Below, in pieces: positions 24,137 through 31,859 of a stretch of 52,293 nucleotides of DNA. A model generated the notes under the pieces. It was not told the origin of the DNA. It worked only from the letters and a program-made list of their open reading frames with translations, and searched no databases. The position numbers and the translations under genes are program-made. Every line of letters begins with the position of its first letter. The stretch's first letter is position 1. The stretch comes from Mycobacterium simulans (GTDB taxonomy: Bacteria; Actinomycetota; Actinomycetes; Mycobacteriales; Mycobacteriaceae), in contig NZ_OCVX01000007.1 in the NCBI RefSeq assembly GCF_900232995.1, positions 196,599 through 248,891 of the forward strand. The letters run 5' to 3'.

Positions 24137-24610
24137 ATGCATGAATCACGGTTGATGCACAGTGTTCGGCGGATCCTTGTCGTAGTCGGCGTAGTGCTAG
24201 GTGTTGCGGTGCTCAGCGCTGGTGTAGCCAATGCCGACGGCCCGGTCCAGTTGAAGAGCCGATTAGGCGATGTTTGTCTGGAAGCCCCGAGTGCGGGCTG
24301 GTTCACCGCGCTGGTGATCAACCCCTGCAATGGGTCGGATTTCCAGCGCTGGAATCTCAACCCTGACCAGGAGATCGAGAGCGCGGCCCGCCCCGGGGAC
24401 TGCGTGAATATCGGCAATATGTTGTACGCATTTGTGCAGCCCTGCGTGAATGGGATCAGCCAGCACTGGACCGTCCAGCCCGATGGCTTGGTCAGCAATC
24501 TTGGTAGTAACTGCCTCACCGTTCTCGGCGGCCCGGACCCTGGGACTTGGGTGTCCACCCGCCTCTGTGCCCCCGGTGCACCCGACCAAGAGTGGGATAC
24601 CGTTCCGTGA
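24137..24610 (+). CDS. Secreted ricin-type lectin, sMTL-13/Rv1419-like, copy A
   Basis: 157 residues from ATG 24137. Signal peptide MHESRLMHSVRRILVVVGVV with cleavage near ANA/DGP (about residue 34). The mature part is a ricin B-like beta-trefoil: KSRLGDVCLEAPS, NPCNGSDFQRWNL, GDCVNIGN, QHWTVQPDG and the closing PDQEWDTVP, with Cys residues pairing and QxW-type repeats (FQRW, SQHW, DQEW). Rv1419 of M. tuberculosis is a secreted 13-kDa sugar-binding lectin and human antigen. Length and position after lprH match it. A second copy follows at 24649. Confidence 0.92.
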   Translation: MHESRLMHSVRRILVVVGVVLGVAVLSAGVANADGPVQLKSRLGDVCLEAPSAGWFTALVINPCNGSDFQRWNLNPDQEIESAARPGDCVNIGNMLYAFVQPCVNGISQHWTVQPDGLVSNLGSNCLTVLGGPDPGTWVSTRLCAPGAPDQEWDTVP

Positions 24611-24648
24611 CCGGGCTCGCTGGGGCACTTCTCGTCAGTGCAGCTGAA

Positions 24649-25131
24649 ATGCCTGGGTCGCGGTTGATGGGCGGTATTTGCCGGGCCCTTGTCGCAGTCG
24701 GCGCAGTGTTCGGTATCGGGCTGCTCAGCGCCGGTGTGGCCAGCGCCGACGGCCCGGTCCAGCTGAAGAGCCGATTAGGCGATGTTTGCCTGGACGGCCC
24801 GAGTGGGAACTTCAATGCGCCGGCCGTGATCAACCCCTGCGACGGGTCGCCAACGCAGCGCTGGAATTTCAACTCCCCCGGGCAGATCGAGAGCGTGGCC
24901 TTTCCCGGCAACTGCTTGGCAGTCGACGTACTGAGCGAGTGGCCGGTGACCCTGGTGCCCTGTAACGGTGGGCTCGGCCAGCGTTGGAGTGACCAGCCCA
25001 ACGGCCAGATCTCGACCGTCCTCGCTGGCTGCCTGAATGCTGGCTTCGGCGCGCCGAACCCGGGAACTGAGGTGAACCACCTCAATTGCGGCCTCGATGG
25101 ACCCGGCGAGGAGTGGGATCGCATTCCGTGA
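24649..25131 (+). CDS. Secreted ricin-type lectin, Rv1419-like, copy B
   Basis: 160 residues from ATG 24649 (ATG 24667 is an alternative). Signal peptide MPGSRLMGGICRALVAVGAV with an ASA/DGP cleavage site; mature domain begins with the same GPVQLKSRLGDVCLDGPSG as copy A, then diverges (NPCDGSPTQRWNF, GNCLAVDVL, GQRWSDQPNG, GEEWDRIP). All three QxW-like positions are kept, so it is probably a functional beta-trefoil with changed sugar specificity. It starts 38 bases after the stop of copy A, so the two arose by tandem duplication and are likely co-transcribed. Confidence 0.9.
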   Translation: MPGSRLMGGICRALVAVGAVFGIGLLSAGVASADGPVQLKSRLGDVCLDGPSGNFNAPAVINPCDGSPTQRWNFNSPGQIESVAFPGNCLAVDVLSEWPVTLVPCNGGLGQRWSDQPNGQISTVLAGCLNAGFGAPNPGTEVNHLNCGLDGPGEEWDRIP

Positions 25132-25184
25132 CCGGACCTGCCACCCGATCCCAACGAGCGCCGTGTTTGTAGGCGCCTTTCGAG

Positions 25185-25265
25185 CGCCCGCTAGCCTGGA
25201 TACGCGCGCCAGATCCCGGGGCGGGTCGTCTACATCGGCAAGGCCAGGAGCAGCAGCGGCAGTCC
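25185..25265 (+). pseudogene. Degenerate copy of the uvrC 5' end
   Basis: CTAGCCTGGATACGCGCGCC followed by AGATCCCG, then GTCGTCTACATCGGCAAGGC and CAGGAGCAGCAG, corresponds to uvrC 26166-26300 (CTAGCCTGGAATGCGTGCCAGATCCCG ... ATCTACGTCGGCAAGGCCAA), with about 50 bases missing from the middle. It has no usable frame. It marks the place where the original lectin-uvrC spacing was broken. Confidence 0.7.
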
Positions 25266-25846
25266 GGCGTAATTTAACTCTTATTGAGGTTACTGTTTGC
25301 AATGGCGGTCGACGGGTCGGGCGAATTGGCGGATGGTTGCACTGCGTGAACCGCGACGCGGAATGGCGACCTCGTGGTGTTGTTGCGTTTTTGCCGCCAG
25401 ACGTTAGACGTGTCTTGGCTCAAAGCGGTGCGCACCATAGATCGGGCACATCGCACCGTCACAACAGTCACATGTGTCGCTGCCCCGGTGGACACCCGAT
25501 GCGCCCGGCTCTTAGCGACAACAGCCTGAGCTGCGGTGTCGTTGCCACGTTTGTAGTGGCCGCGCGGGTTTCGAGGTGGCGTTGACCTGCAGAAACCGCG
25601 TTGTCGCGCGGAGGTGGGCAGCGCGACCATAGCCTCCGGCACAGGCCAGTGTTGCAGACGTGACTAGAGAGCAATACAGACAGCCAGAGCAGAACCTCGC
25701 GTCAAATTTGAGTCATGGTGCGCGCCACCGCCGTTCGACGTAGCCCCGATTCGCTATCTTCGTGACCAGGTGCTCCGGAGCGACCGGCCCACCAGGAAGA
25801 CTCTAGCGGCGCACTGCAGGTCTGGGTTTAGTGCACAATTGAACTC
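25266..25846. other. Non-coding or decayed stretch, nothing recognised
   Basis: About 580 bp between the uvrC scar and repeat R2. Several short open frames exist on both strands (for example reverse 25274-25642), but none has a signal peptide, family motif or ribosome site I can support. Parts may be decayed insertion DNA. No clear terminal inverted repeats of an insertion sequence were seen. Confidence 0.5.
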
Positions 25847-26156
25847 CACTTCGTGCCCTCCACACCAAGCAGTGATGACCCCGAACTTCAGACATCGCCA
25901 TGAGGTTGTCACATCGACGGCCAGATAGTCGAACCAGCAGTGCAGGCCGTGATCGGTGACTTGATGTCAGGCACGTTTCCTCGGACTTCGCCGAGTCGGC
26001 GTATCAGTTCGACGGTCCGGCGCTGTACGCCGAATCAGTTGACGTCTGCGGCAATTCGTTGAACCCACACGAGCTCGGTGGCTTCGTCATCACGTAGATG
26101 GCGTCCTGGCGTGGACGATGACCCAATCTGAATTGGACCTGTAGCTACGGCTTGGC
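25847..26156. repeat. Direct repeat unit R2: second promoter/lprH 3' scar
   Basis: It matches R1 (23562-23879) in order and content: CTCCACAC, the GTGATGACCCCGAACTT block, GTGCAGGCCGTGATCGGTGA, and from 25978 an lprH-like segment. The lprH part has a different internal deletion (joint after AACCCACACGA), an in-frame TAG at 26096-26098 and another after TGGACCTG, and ends at about 26156. No gene product is possible. It lies immediately upstream of uvrC and now replaces its native upstream region. Confidence 0.75.
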
Positions 26157-26179
26157 TAGCGACCACTAGCCTGGAATGC

Positions 26180-28141
26180 GTGCCAGATCCCGCGACGTAT
26201 CGCCCCGCGCCCGGGTCCATCCCGGTCGAGCCGGGCGTGTACCGATTCCGCGATCTGCATGGCCGCGTCATCTACGTCGGCAAGGCCAAGAGCCTGCGCA
26301 GCAGGCTGACGTCATACTTCGCCGACGTTGCCAGCCTGCACCCACGGACCCGCCAGATGGTGACCACCGCGGCCAAGGTCGAGTGGACGGTGGTCAACAC
26401 CGAGGTCGAAGCGCTGCAGCTGGAATATAACTGGATCAAGGAGTTCGACCCGCGGTTCAATGTCCGCTACCGCGACGACAAGTCGTATCCGGTGCTGGCC
26501 GTCACCCTCAACGAGGAGTTCCCCCGGCTGATGGTCTATCGCGGCCCACGACGCAAGGGTGTCCGGTATTTCGGGCCGTACTCGCACGCGTGGGCAATCC
26601 GCGAAACGCTGGACCTGCTCACCCGGGTGTTCCCGGCGCGAACCTGCTCAGTTGGAGTTTTCAAGCGGCACAAGCAGATAGACCGTCCGTGTCTGCTTGG
26701 CTACATCGACAAATGCTCGGCCCCGTGCGTCGGCCGGGTCAGCGCCGAGCAGCATCGCCAGATCGTGACGGACTTCTGCGACTTCCTCTCCGGCAAGACC
26801 GACCGCTTTGCCCGCGAGTTGGAACAGCGGATGAATGCTGCGGCCGAGGAACTCGACTTTGAGCGGGCCGCGCGGCTCCGGGACGACTTGGCCGCGCTGA
26901 AGCGGGCCATGGAAAAGCAGGCCGTGGTGCTCGGCGACGGCACCGACGCCGACGTGGTGGCGTTTGCCGACGACGAACTGGAAGCGGCGGTGCAGGTGTT
27001 CCATGTCCGCGGCGGCCGGGTTCGTGGCCAGCGTGGCTGGATTGTCGAAAAGCCCGGAGACACAGGAGATTCCGGTGAGGAACAGTTGGTCGAACAGTTC
27101 CTGACCCAGTTCTATGGTGAGCAGGCCGAACTCGACGGCTCAGCCGACGAATCCGTCAACCCCGTTCCGCGCGAGGTGCTGGTGCCATGTCTGCCGTCCA
27201 ATAGCGACGAACTGGCCAGCTGGCTGTCCGCCCTGCGCGGATCCCGCGTCGCGCTGCGGGTACCGCGCCGCGGGGATAAGCGGGCGCTCGCTGAAACGGT
27301 GCAGCGCAACGCGAAAGAAGCACTGCAGCAACACAAGTTGAAGCGCGCCGGCGACTTCAACGCCAGATCCGCTGCGCTGCAGAACATTCAGGATGCACTG
27401 GGCCTGGCCGATGCGCCACTACGGATCGAGTGCGTTGACGTCAGCCACGTGCAGGGCACCGACGTGGTGGGCTCGTTGGTGGTCTTCGAGGACGGCCTGC
27501 CGCGCAAGTCTGACTACCGCCACTTCGGCATCCGGGACGCGGCCGGACACGGGCAATCCAACGACGTGGCCTCCATCGCCGAGGTCACCCGGCGCCGGTT
27601 CCTACGTCACCTACACGACCAGAACGATCCGAATCTGCTTTCTCCGGAAGGTAAATCGCGCCGGTTCGCCTACCCGCCCAACCTGTACGTGGTCGACGGC
27701 GGCGCACCGCAAGTCAACGCGGCCAGCGCCGTGCTCGAGGATCTCGGTATCACCGATGTCGCGGTGATCGGCCTGGCCAAGCGGCTCGAAGAGGTATGGG
27801 TGCCGTCGGAGCCGGATCCAATCATCATGCCGCGCAACAGCGAGGGACTCTACCTGTTGCAGCGGGTGCGCGACGAGGCGCACCGATTCGCCATCACCTA
27901 CCATCGCAGCAAGCGATCCAAGCGGATGACGGCATCGGCGCTGGACTCGGTGCCGGGCTTGGGCGAGCATCGGCGCAAAGCGTTAGTCACCCATTTCGGA
28001 TCGATAGCCCGCCTCAAGGAGGCCACCGTCGACCAGATCACCGCCGTCCCGGGCATCGGCGTAGCCACGGCCGCGGCCGTCCTCGAGGCACTGAGACCGG
28101 ACGAGCCCGCAGCGTCTGGCGGCGCGGGAGGCACGGCATGA
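26180..28141 (+). CDS. uvrC: Excinuclease ABC subunit C
   Basis: 653 residues from GTG 26180. UvrC makes the dual incisions of nucleotide excision repair. Domains: GIY-YIG nuclease at about 15-95 (GVYRFRDLHGRVIYVGKAKS), a Cys-rich region with CLLGYIDKCSAPC near 175-187, the UVR helical motif near 210-245, the RNase H-like endonuclease with ECVDVSHVQGTDVVGS near 416-431, and C-terminal helix-hairpin-helix repeats (SVPGLGEHRRKAL, AVPGIGVATAAAV). Full length for the family. The TGA overlaps the ATG of rapZ. Its upstream region has been replaced by a duplicated scar, so its native promoter may be lost. Confidence 0.97.
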   Translation: MPDPATYRPAPGSIPVEPGVYRFRDLHGRVIYVGKAKSLRSRLTSYFADVASLHPRTRQMVTTAAKVEWTVVNTEVEALQLEYNWIKEFDPRFNVRYRDDKSYPVLAVTLNEEFPRLMVYRGPRRKGVRYFGPYSHAWAIRETLDLLTRVFPARTCSVGVFKRHKQIDRPCLLGYIDKCSAPCVGRVSAEQHRQIVTDFCDFLSGKTDRFARELEQRMNAAAEELDFERAARLRDDLAALKRAMEKQAVVLGDGTDADVVAFADDELEAAVQVFHVRGGRVRGQRGWIVEKPGDTGDSGEEQLVEQFLTQFYGEQAELDGSADESVNPVPREVLVPCLPSNSDELASWLSALRGSRVALRVPRRGDKRALAETVQRNAKEALQQHKLKRAGDFNARSAALQNIQDALGLADAPLRIECVDVSHVQGTDVVGSLVVFEDGLPRKSDYRHFGIRDAAGHGQSNDVASIAEVTRRRFLRHLHDQNDPNLLSPEGKSRRFAYPPNLYVVDGGAPQVNAASAVLEDLGITDVAVIGLAKRLEEVWVPSEPDPIIMPRNSEGLYLLQRVRDEAHRFAITYHRSKRSKRMTASALDSVPGLGEHRRKALVTHFGSIARLKEATVDQITAVPGIGVATAAAVLEALRPDEPAASGGAGGTA

Positions 28142-29022
28142 CCAACGCCGACGCATCGGCCGGCATCGACGTCGTACTGGTCACCGGTTTATCGGGGGCC
28201 GGGCGCGGCACGGCGGCCAAAGTGCTCGAAGACCTCGGCTGGTATGTGGCCGACAATCTGCCTCCCCAGCTGATCACCCGCATGGTGGACCTCGGGTTGG
28301 CAGCCGGATCACGCATCACCCAACTGGCGGTGGTGATGGACGTGCGGTCGCGCGGATTCACCGGCGACCTCGACTCGGTGCGCACCGAACTGGCAACTCG
28401 TAACATCACCCCCCGCGTGGTGTTCATGGAGGCCTCGGACGACATGTTGGTGCGCCGATACGAACAAAACCGCCGGAGCCATCCGCTGCAGGGCGAGCAG
28501 ACCCTGGCCGAGGGCATTGCCGCCGAACGCCGGATGCTGGCTCCGGTTCGCGCCACCGCCGACCTGATCATCGACACGTCGGCGCTGTCCGTACGCGGGT
28601 TGAGGGAGAGCATCGAGCGCGCATTCGGCAACAGCGGCGGCGCGACCACTAGTGTCACGGTCGAGTCGTTCGGCTTCAAGTATGGACTGCCGATGGACGC
28701 CGACATGGTGATGGACGTTCGGTTCCTGCCGAACCCGCACTGGGTGGACGAGTTGCGGCCACTGACCGGCCAACACGCCGCGGTGCGGGACTATGTGCTC
28801 GGCCAGCCGGGCGCGGCCGAATTTCTGCAGACTTACCATCGATTGCTATCCCTGGTTGTCGACGGCTATCGCCGGGAGGGAAAGCGGTACATGACGGTCG
28901 CCATCGGCTGCACAGGTGGTAAGCACCGCAGCGTCGCGATCGCGGAGGCATTGATGGGACTGCTGCGGTCGGATCTGAAACTGGCGGTGCGGGTACTACA
29001 CCGGGACCTGGGTCGCGAATGA
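28138..29022 (+). CDS. rapZ: RapZ-type nucleotide-binding protein
   Basis: 294 residues; ATG 28138 overlaps the uvrC stop (ATGA), and the much longer open frame upstream is a shadow of uvrC. P-loop VTGLSGAGRGTAAK at residues 15-28, then a Walker B-like VVMDVRSRGF near 65, ASDDMLVRRYEQNRRSHPL near 100 and the C-terminal IGCTGGKHRSVAIAEAL. RapZ/YvcJ proteins bind ATP/GTP and, in proteobacteria, an sRNA controlling amino-sugar synthesis; the actinobacterial role is less clear. Conserved cluster rapZ-yvcK-whiA. Confidence 0.96.
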   Translation: MTNADASAGIDVVLVTGLSGAGRGTAAKVLEDLGWYVADNLPPQLITRMVDLGLAAGSRITQLAVVMDVRSRGFTGDLDSVRTELATRNITPRVVFMEASDDMLVRRYEQNRRSHPLQGEQTLAEGIAAERRMLAPVRATADLIIDTSALSVRGLRESIERAFGNSGGATTSVTVESFGFKYGLPMDADMVMDVRFLPNPHWVDELRPLTGQHAAVRDYVLGQPGAAEFLQTYHRLLSLVVDGYRREGKRYMTVAIGCTGGKHRSVAIAEALMGLLRSDLKLAVRVLHRDLGRE

Positions 29023-30083
29023 CCGACGCGCTGAGCCAACCCGCAAGTCACAACATCGTTGCGCTGGGCGGCGGACACGGCCTATACGCGACGCTGTCGG
29101 CGGCTCGCCGGCTGACTCCCTACGTCACCGCTGTGGTGACCGTCGCCGACGACGGCGGATCGTCGGGCCGGCTACGCAGCGAACTGGACGTGGTGCCGCC
29201 AGGTGATTTGCGAATGGCCTTGGCGGCGCTGGCATCCGACAGCCCGTATGGCCGGTTGTGGGCGACCATCCTGCAACACCGATTCGGCGGCAACGGCGCG
29301 CTTGCCGGACATCCGATCGGGAACTTGATCCTCGCCGGCCTCAACGAGGTGCTCGCCGACCCCGTCGCCGCCCTCGACGAACTCGGGCGCATCCTCGGCG
29401 TCAAGGGCAGGGTGCTGCCGATGTGCCCGATCGCGCTGCAAATCGAGGCCGACGTCTCCGGGCTGGAGTCTGACCCGCGAATGTTCCGGTTGATCCGCGG
29501 TCAGGTGGCGATCGCCACCACACCTGGAAAGGTGCGACGGGTGCGCTTGCTGCCCGCCGACCCACCGGCTACCCGCCAAGCTGTCGACGCCATCATGGCC
29601 GCCGACCTGGTGGTGTTGGGGCCCGGGTCGTGGTTTACCAGCGTGATTCCGCACGTGCTGGTGCCGGGTCTGGCGACAGCGTTGCGGACCACGACGGCCC
29701 GCCGTGCCCTGGTGCTCAATCTGGTGGCCGAGCCGGGGGAGACGGCCGGTTTCTCGGTGGAGCGCCATCTACACGTGCTGGCCCAGCACGCGCCCGGATT
29801 CACCGTGGACGAGATCATCATCGACGCCGAACGAGTGCCGAGCGATCGGGAGCGCGAGCAGCTGCGCCGGACCGCAACCCTGCTACAGGCAGAGGTCCAC
29901 TTCGCCGACGTGGCCAGACCTGGTACACCTTTACATGACCCGGGCAAGCTGGCGGCCGTCCTGGATGGGGTGCGGGCGCGTGACCTGACTAGTGAGAAAG
30001 GCCCGGCAGCGGCTTCGACGACGGCCACAGCTGAGGTACCGATCGACGATGGACGACCGAGGGGTGACGACGCGTGGCGATGA
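29019..30083 (+). CDS. YvcK/CuvA-type gluconeogenesis factor
   Basis: 354 residues from ATG 29019, overlapping the rapZ stop. The CofD-like/UPF0052 fold is seen in NIVALGGGHGLYATLSAARR at 12-31, VADDGGSSGRLRSEL near 42-56, GHPIGNLILAGL near 96-107 and VVLGPGSWFTSVIP near 198-211. In M. tuberculosis this protein (Rv1422) is named CuvA, is a PknB phosphorylation target and is needed for cell shape and growth on some carbon sources. It binds UDP-sugars in related bacteria. Its 3' end overlaps the whiA start by ten bases. Confidence 0.95.
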   Translation: MTDALSQPASHNIVALGGGHGLYATLSAARRLTPYVTAVVTVADDGGSSGRLRSELDVVPPGDLRMALAALASDSPYGRLWATILQHRFGGNGALAGHPIGNLILAGLNEVLADPVAALDELGRILGVKGRVLPMCPIALQIEADVSGLESDPRMFRLIRGQVAIATTPGKVRRVRLLPADPPATRQAVDAIMAADLVVLGPGSWFTSVIPHVLVPGLATALRTTTARRALVLNLVAEPGETAGFSVERHLHVLAQHAPGFTVDEIIIDAERVPSDREREQLRRTATLLQAEVHFADVARPGTPLHDPGKLAAVLDGVRARDLTSEKGPAAASTTATAEVPIDDGRPRGDDAWR

Positions 30084-31057
30084 CGACCGAAGTGAAGGAC
30101 GAGCTGAGCCGTCTGGTAGTCAAATCGGTCAGCGCGCGGCGCGCAGAGGTCACCTCCCTGCTGAGGTTCGCCGGCGGGCTGCACATCGTGGGCGGGCGCG
30201 TGGTCGTGGAAGCCGAGGTGGATCTGGGCAGCATCGCGAGGCGGCTGCGCAAGGACATCTTCGACCTGTACGGCTACAACGCGGTGGTGCATGTCTTGTC
30301 GGCCAGCGGGATTCGGAAGAACACCCGATACGTCCTGCGGGTCGCGAATGACGGTGAGGCGCTGGCACGTCAAACCGGACTGCTCGACATGCGTGGGCGT
30401 CCCGTGCGCGGTCTGCCGGCTCAGGTCGTCGGCGGCAGCATTGGTGACGCCGAAGCGGCGTGGCGCGGAGCCTTTTTGGCGCACGGGTCGTTGACCGAGC
30501 CGGGACGTTCCTCGGCATTGGAGGTCAGCTGCCCCGGTCCCGAGGCGGCGCTGGCCCTGGTGGGGGCTGCGCGTCGGCTCGGGGTAAGTGCGAAGGCCCG
30601 CGAGGTGCGTGGCGCGGATCGCGTCGTGGTACGTGACGGCGAGGCGATCGGCGCGTTGCTGACCCGGATGGGCGCGCAGGACACCAGGCTGATCTGGGAA
30701 GAACGCCGGATGCGTCGCGAGGTGCGAGCCACCGCCAACCGGCTTGCCAATTTCGACGACGCCAATCTGCGCCGCTCGGCCCGGGCCGCGGTTGCGGCGG
30801 CCGCTCGGGTAGAGCGTGCATTGGAGATACTCGGCGAAAGCGTGCCCGAACATCTGGCGTCGGCCGGCAGGCTGCGCGTCGAGCACCGGCAAGCGTCCCT
30901 GGAGGAACTCGGCCGGCTTGCCGACCCGCCGATGACGAAGGACGCGGTCGCTGGACGAATTCGGCGTTTGCTGTCGATGGCTGATCGCAAGGCGAAGGTG
31001 GAGGGAATCCCCGACACGGAATCGGCGGTGACTCCCGACCTGTTGGAAGATGCCTAG
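30074..31057 (+). CDS. whiA: Sporulation/division regulator WhiA
   Basis: 327 residues from GTG 30074; ATG 30080 (MTTEVKDELSRLVV) is equally possible. The N-terminal half is a degenerate LAGLIDADG endonuclease-like domain (VTSLLRFAGGLHIVGGRVVV, WRGAFLAHGSLTEPGRSSAL), the C-terminal part is a helix-turn-helix (RQASLEELGRLADPPMTKDA, GRIRRLLSMADRKAKVEGIP). WhiA is an actinobacterial and firmicute transcription factor linked to cell division together with WhiB. Last gene of the uvrC-rapZ-yvcK-whiA operon; convergent with the next lipoprotein gene. Confidence 0.96.
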   Translation: MAMTTEVKDELSRLVVKSVSARRAEVTSLLRFAGGLHIVGGRVVVEAEVDLGSIARRLRKDIFDLYGYNAVVHVLSASGIRKNTRYVLRVANDGEALARQTGLLDMRGRPVRGLPAQVVGGSIGDAEAAWRGAFLAHGSLTEPGRSSALEVSCPGPEAALALVGAARRLGVSAKAREVRGADRVVVRDGEAIGALLTRMGAQDTRLIWEERRMRREVRATANRLANFDDANLRRSARAAVAAAARVERALEILGESVPEHLASAGRLRVEHRQASLEELGRLADPPMTKDAVAGRIRRLLSMADRKAKVEGIPDTESAVTPDLLEDA

Positions 31058-31080
31058 CGCGGCACGGCAGCGTCCCACGC

Positions 31081-31755
31081 CTATTTCGGTGCGACGCACA
31101 CGAGCTGACTGACCGCAGGCGGTATCGCGGGCCCTTCGACTTCTTCGGGCGGCTGCAGTGACACCGACGCCGAATCGCAGCGTTGTCCGGAACCGGGAGT
31201 CTTGATATCGGTGACGACGAATTTGGAAAACTGCCTGCCGTTTTCACCCGCGGAAAGATCAGCCACTTTTGGCAACGGCAGCGATTCGTCGCACGCTAAT
31301 GGTGCGTAGAGCAGTACCCCCGGTGGTGTCCCCGAACCGGTCACCGCCGGGTAGCAGTAACCGACCCGCACCAGGTATTTGAGGCAGTAATACTTCCGGC
31401 CGTCTCGGGTGATCGATTCATAGTCGATCCGGACGCAGCCCGAAGCGTTGGCATGAAATCCGTCGTTGCGCAGTTGGGCGTTCGGGCTGTCACAGGGCAC
31501 AACTTCCGGATGAGGGGGCGCCAACTTGGAGTTGTAGGTAAACCTGTTCAGGCACTGGCCGGTGTCCATCGAGAACACTAACTTCAGGGTCGACGCGTCG
31601 TAGCCCCGTGGCTTGTTGTATCCCCACACCGAACTCGCATCGCACCCGCCCAACAGCAGCACAATGACTCCGAGTATCGCCGAAATAGCAAGCTTTTCAG
31701 CGCGAGTCCGCGATCGGTCCGAAAAGCCCGACGAAGCCCGCGGCGCAGCCTGCAC
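31081..31755 (-). CDS. Predicted lipoprotein, Rv1424c-like
   Basis: 224 residues from GTG 31755. After a charged N-terminus the segment LAISAILGVIVLLLGGC gives a hydrophobic core with a lipobox LGGC at about residue 38. The mature domain has many Cys (GQCLNRF, VPCDSPN, SGCVRIDY, KYYCLKYLVRVGYCYP), suggesting disulphide-bonded extracytoplasmic structure, and ends QLVCVAPK. A related frame starting further up lacks support. The function is unknown. It lies convergent to whiA and divergent from the WS/DGAT gene. Confidence 0.82.
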   Translation of the reverse strand: MQAAPRASSGFSDRSRTRAEKLAISAILGVIVLLLGGCDASSVWGYNKPRGYDASTLKLVFSMDTGQCLNRFTYNSKLAPPHPEVVPCDSPNAQLRNDGFHANASGCVRIDYESITRDGRKYYCLKYLVRVGYCYPAVTGSGTPPGVLLYAPLACDESLPLPKVADLSAGENGRQFSKFVVTDIKTPGSGQRCDSASVSLQPPEEVEGPAIPPAVSQLVCVAPK

Positions 31756-31859
31756 ATGCCGACGATAGCCGCCCCTGCCATCGCTTCACACCGAGATCGT
31801 GGGCGGGATTGTTCGCTCATAACCTGGCCCGGCGGGCAGGCGAGGGCTACGGTCATGGC

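Noticed and set aside
25274..25642. Reverse 122-codon frame between the uvrC scar and R2
   Set aside because: No ribosome site, no motif, odd composition; kept only as unassigned intergenic DNA.
29501..31099. Reverse open frame of 532 codons across yvcK and whiA
   Set aside because: Shadow frame in high-GC DNA opposite two well-conserved genes; its composition (many Arg, Gln, His) is typical of antisense readings.
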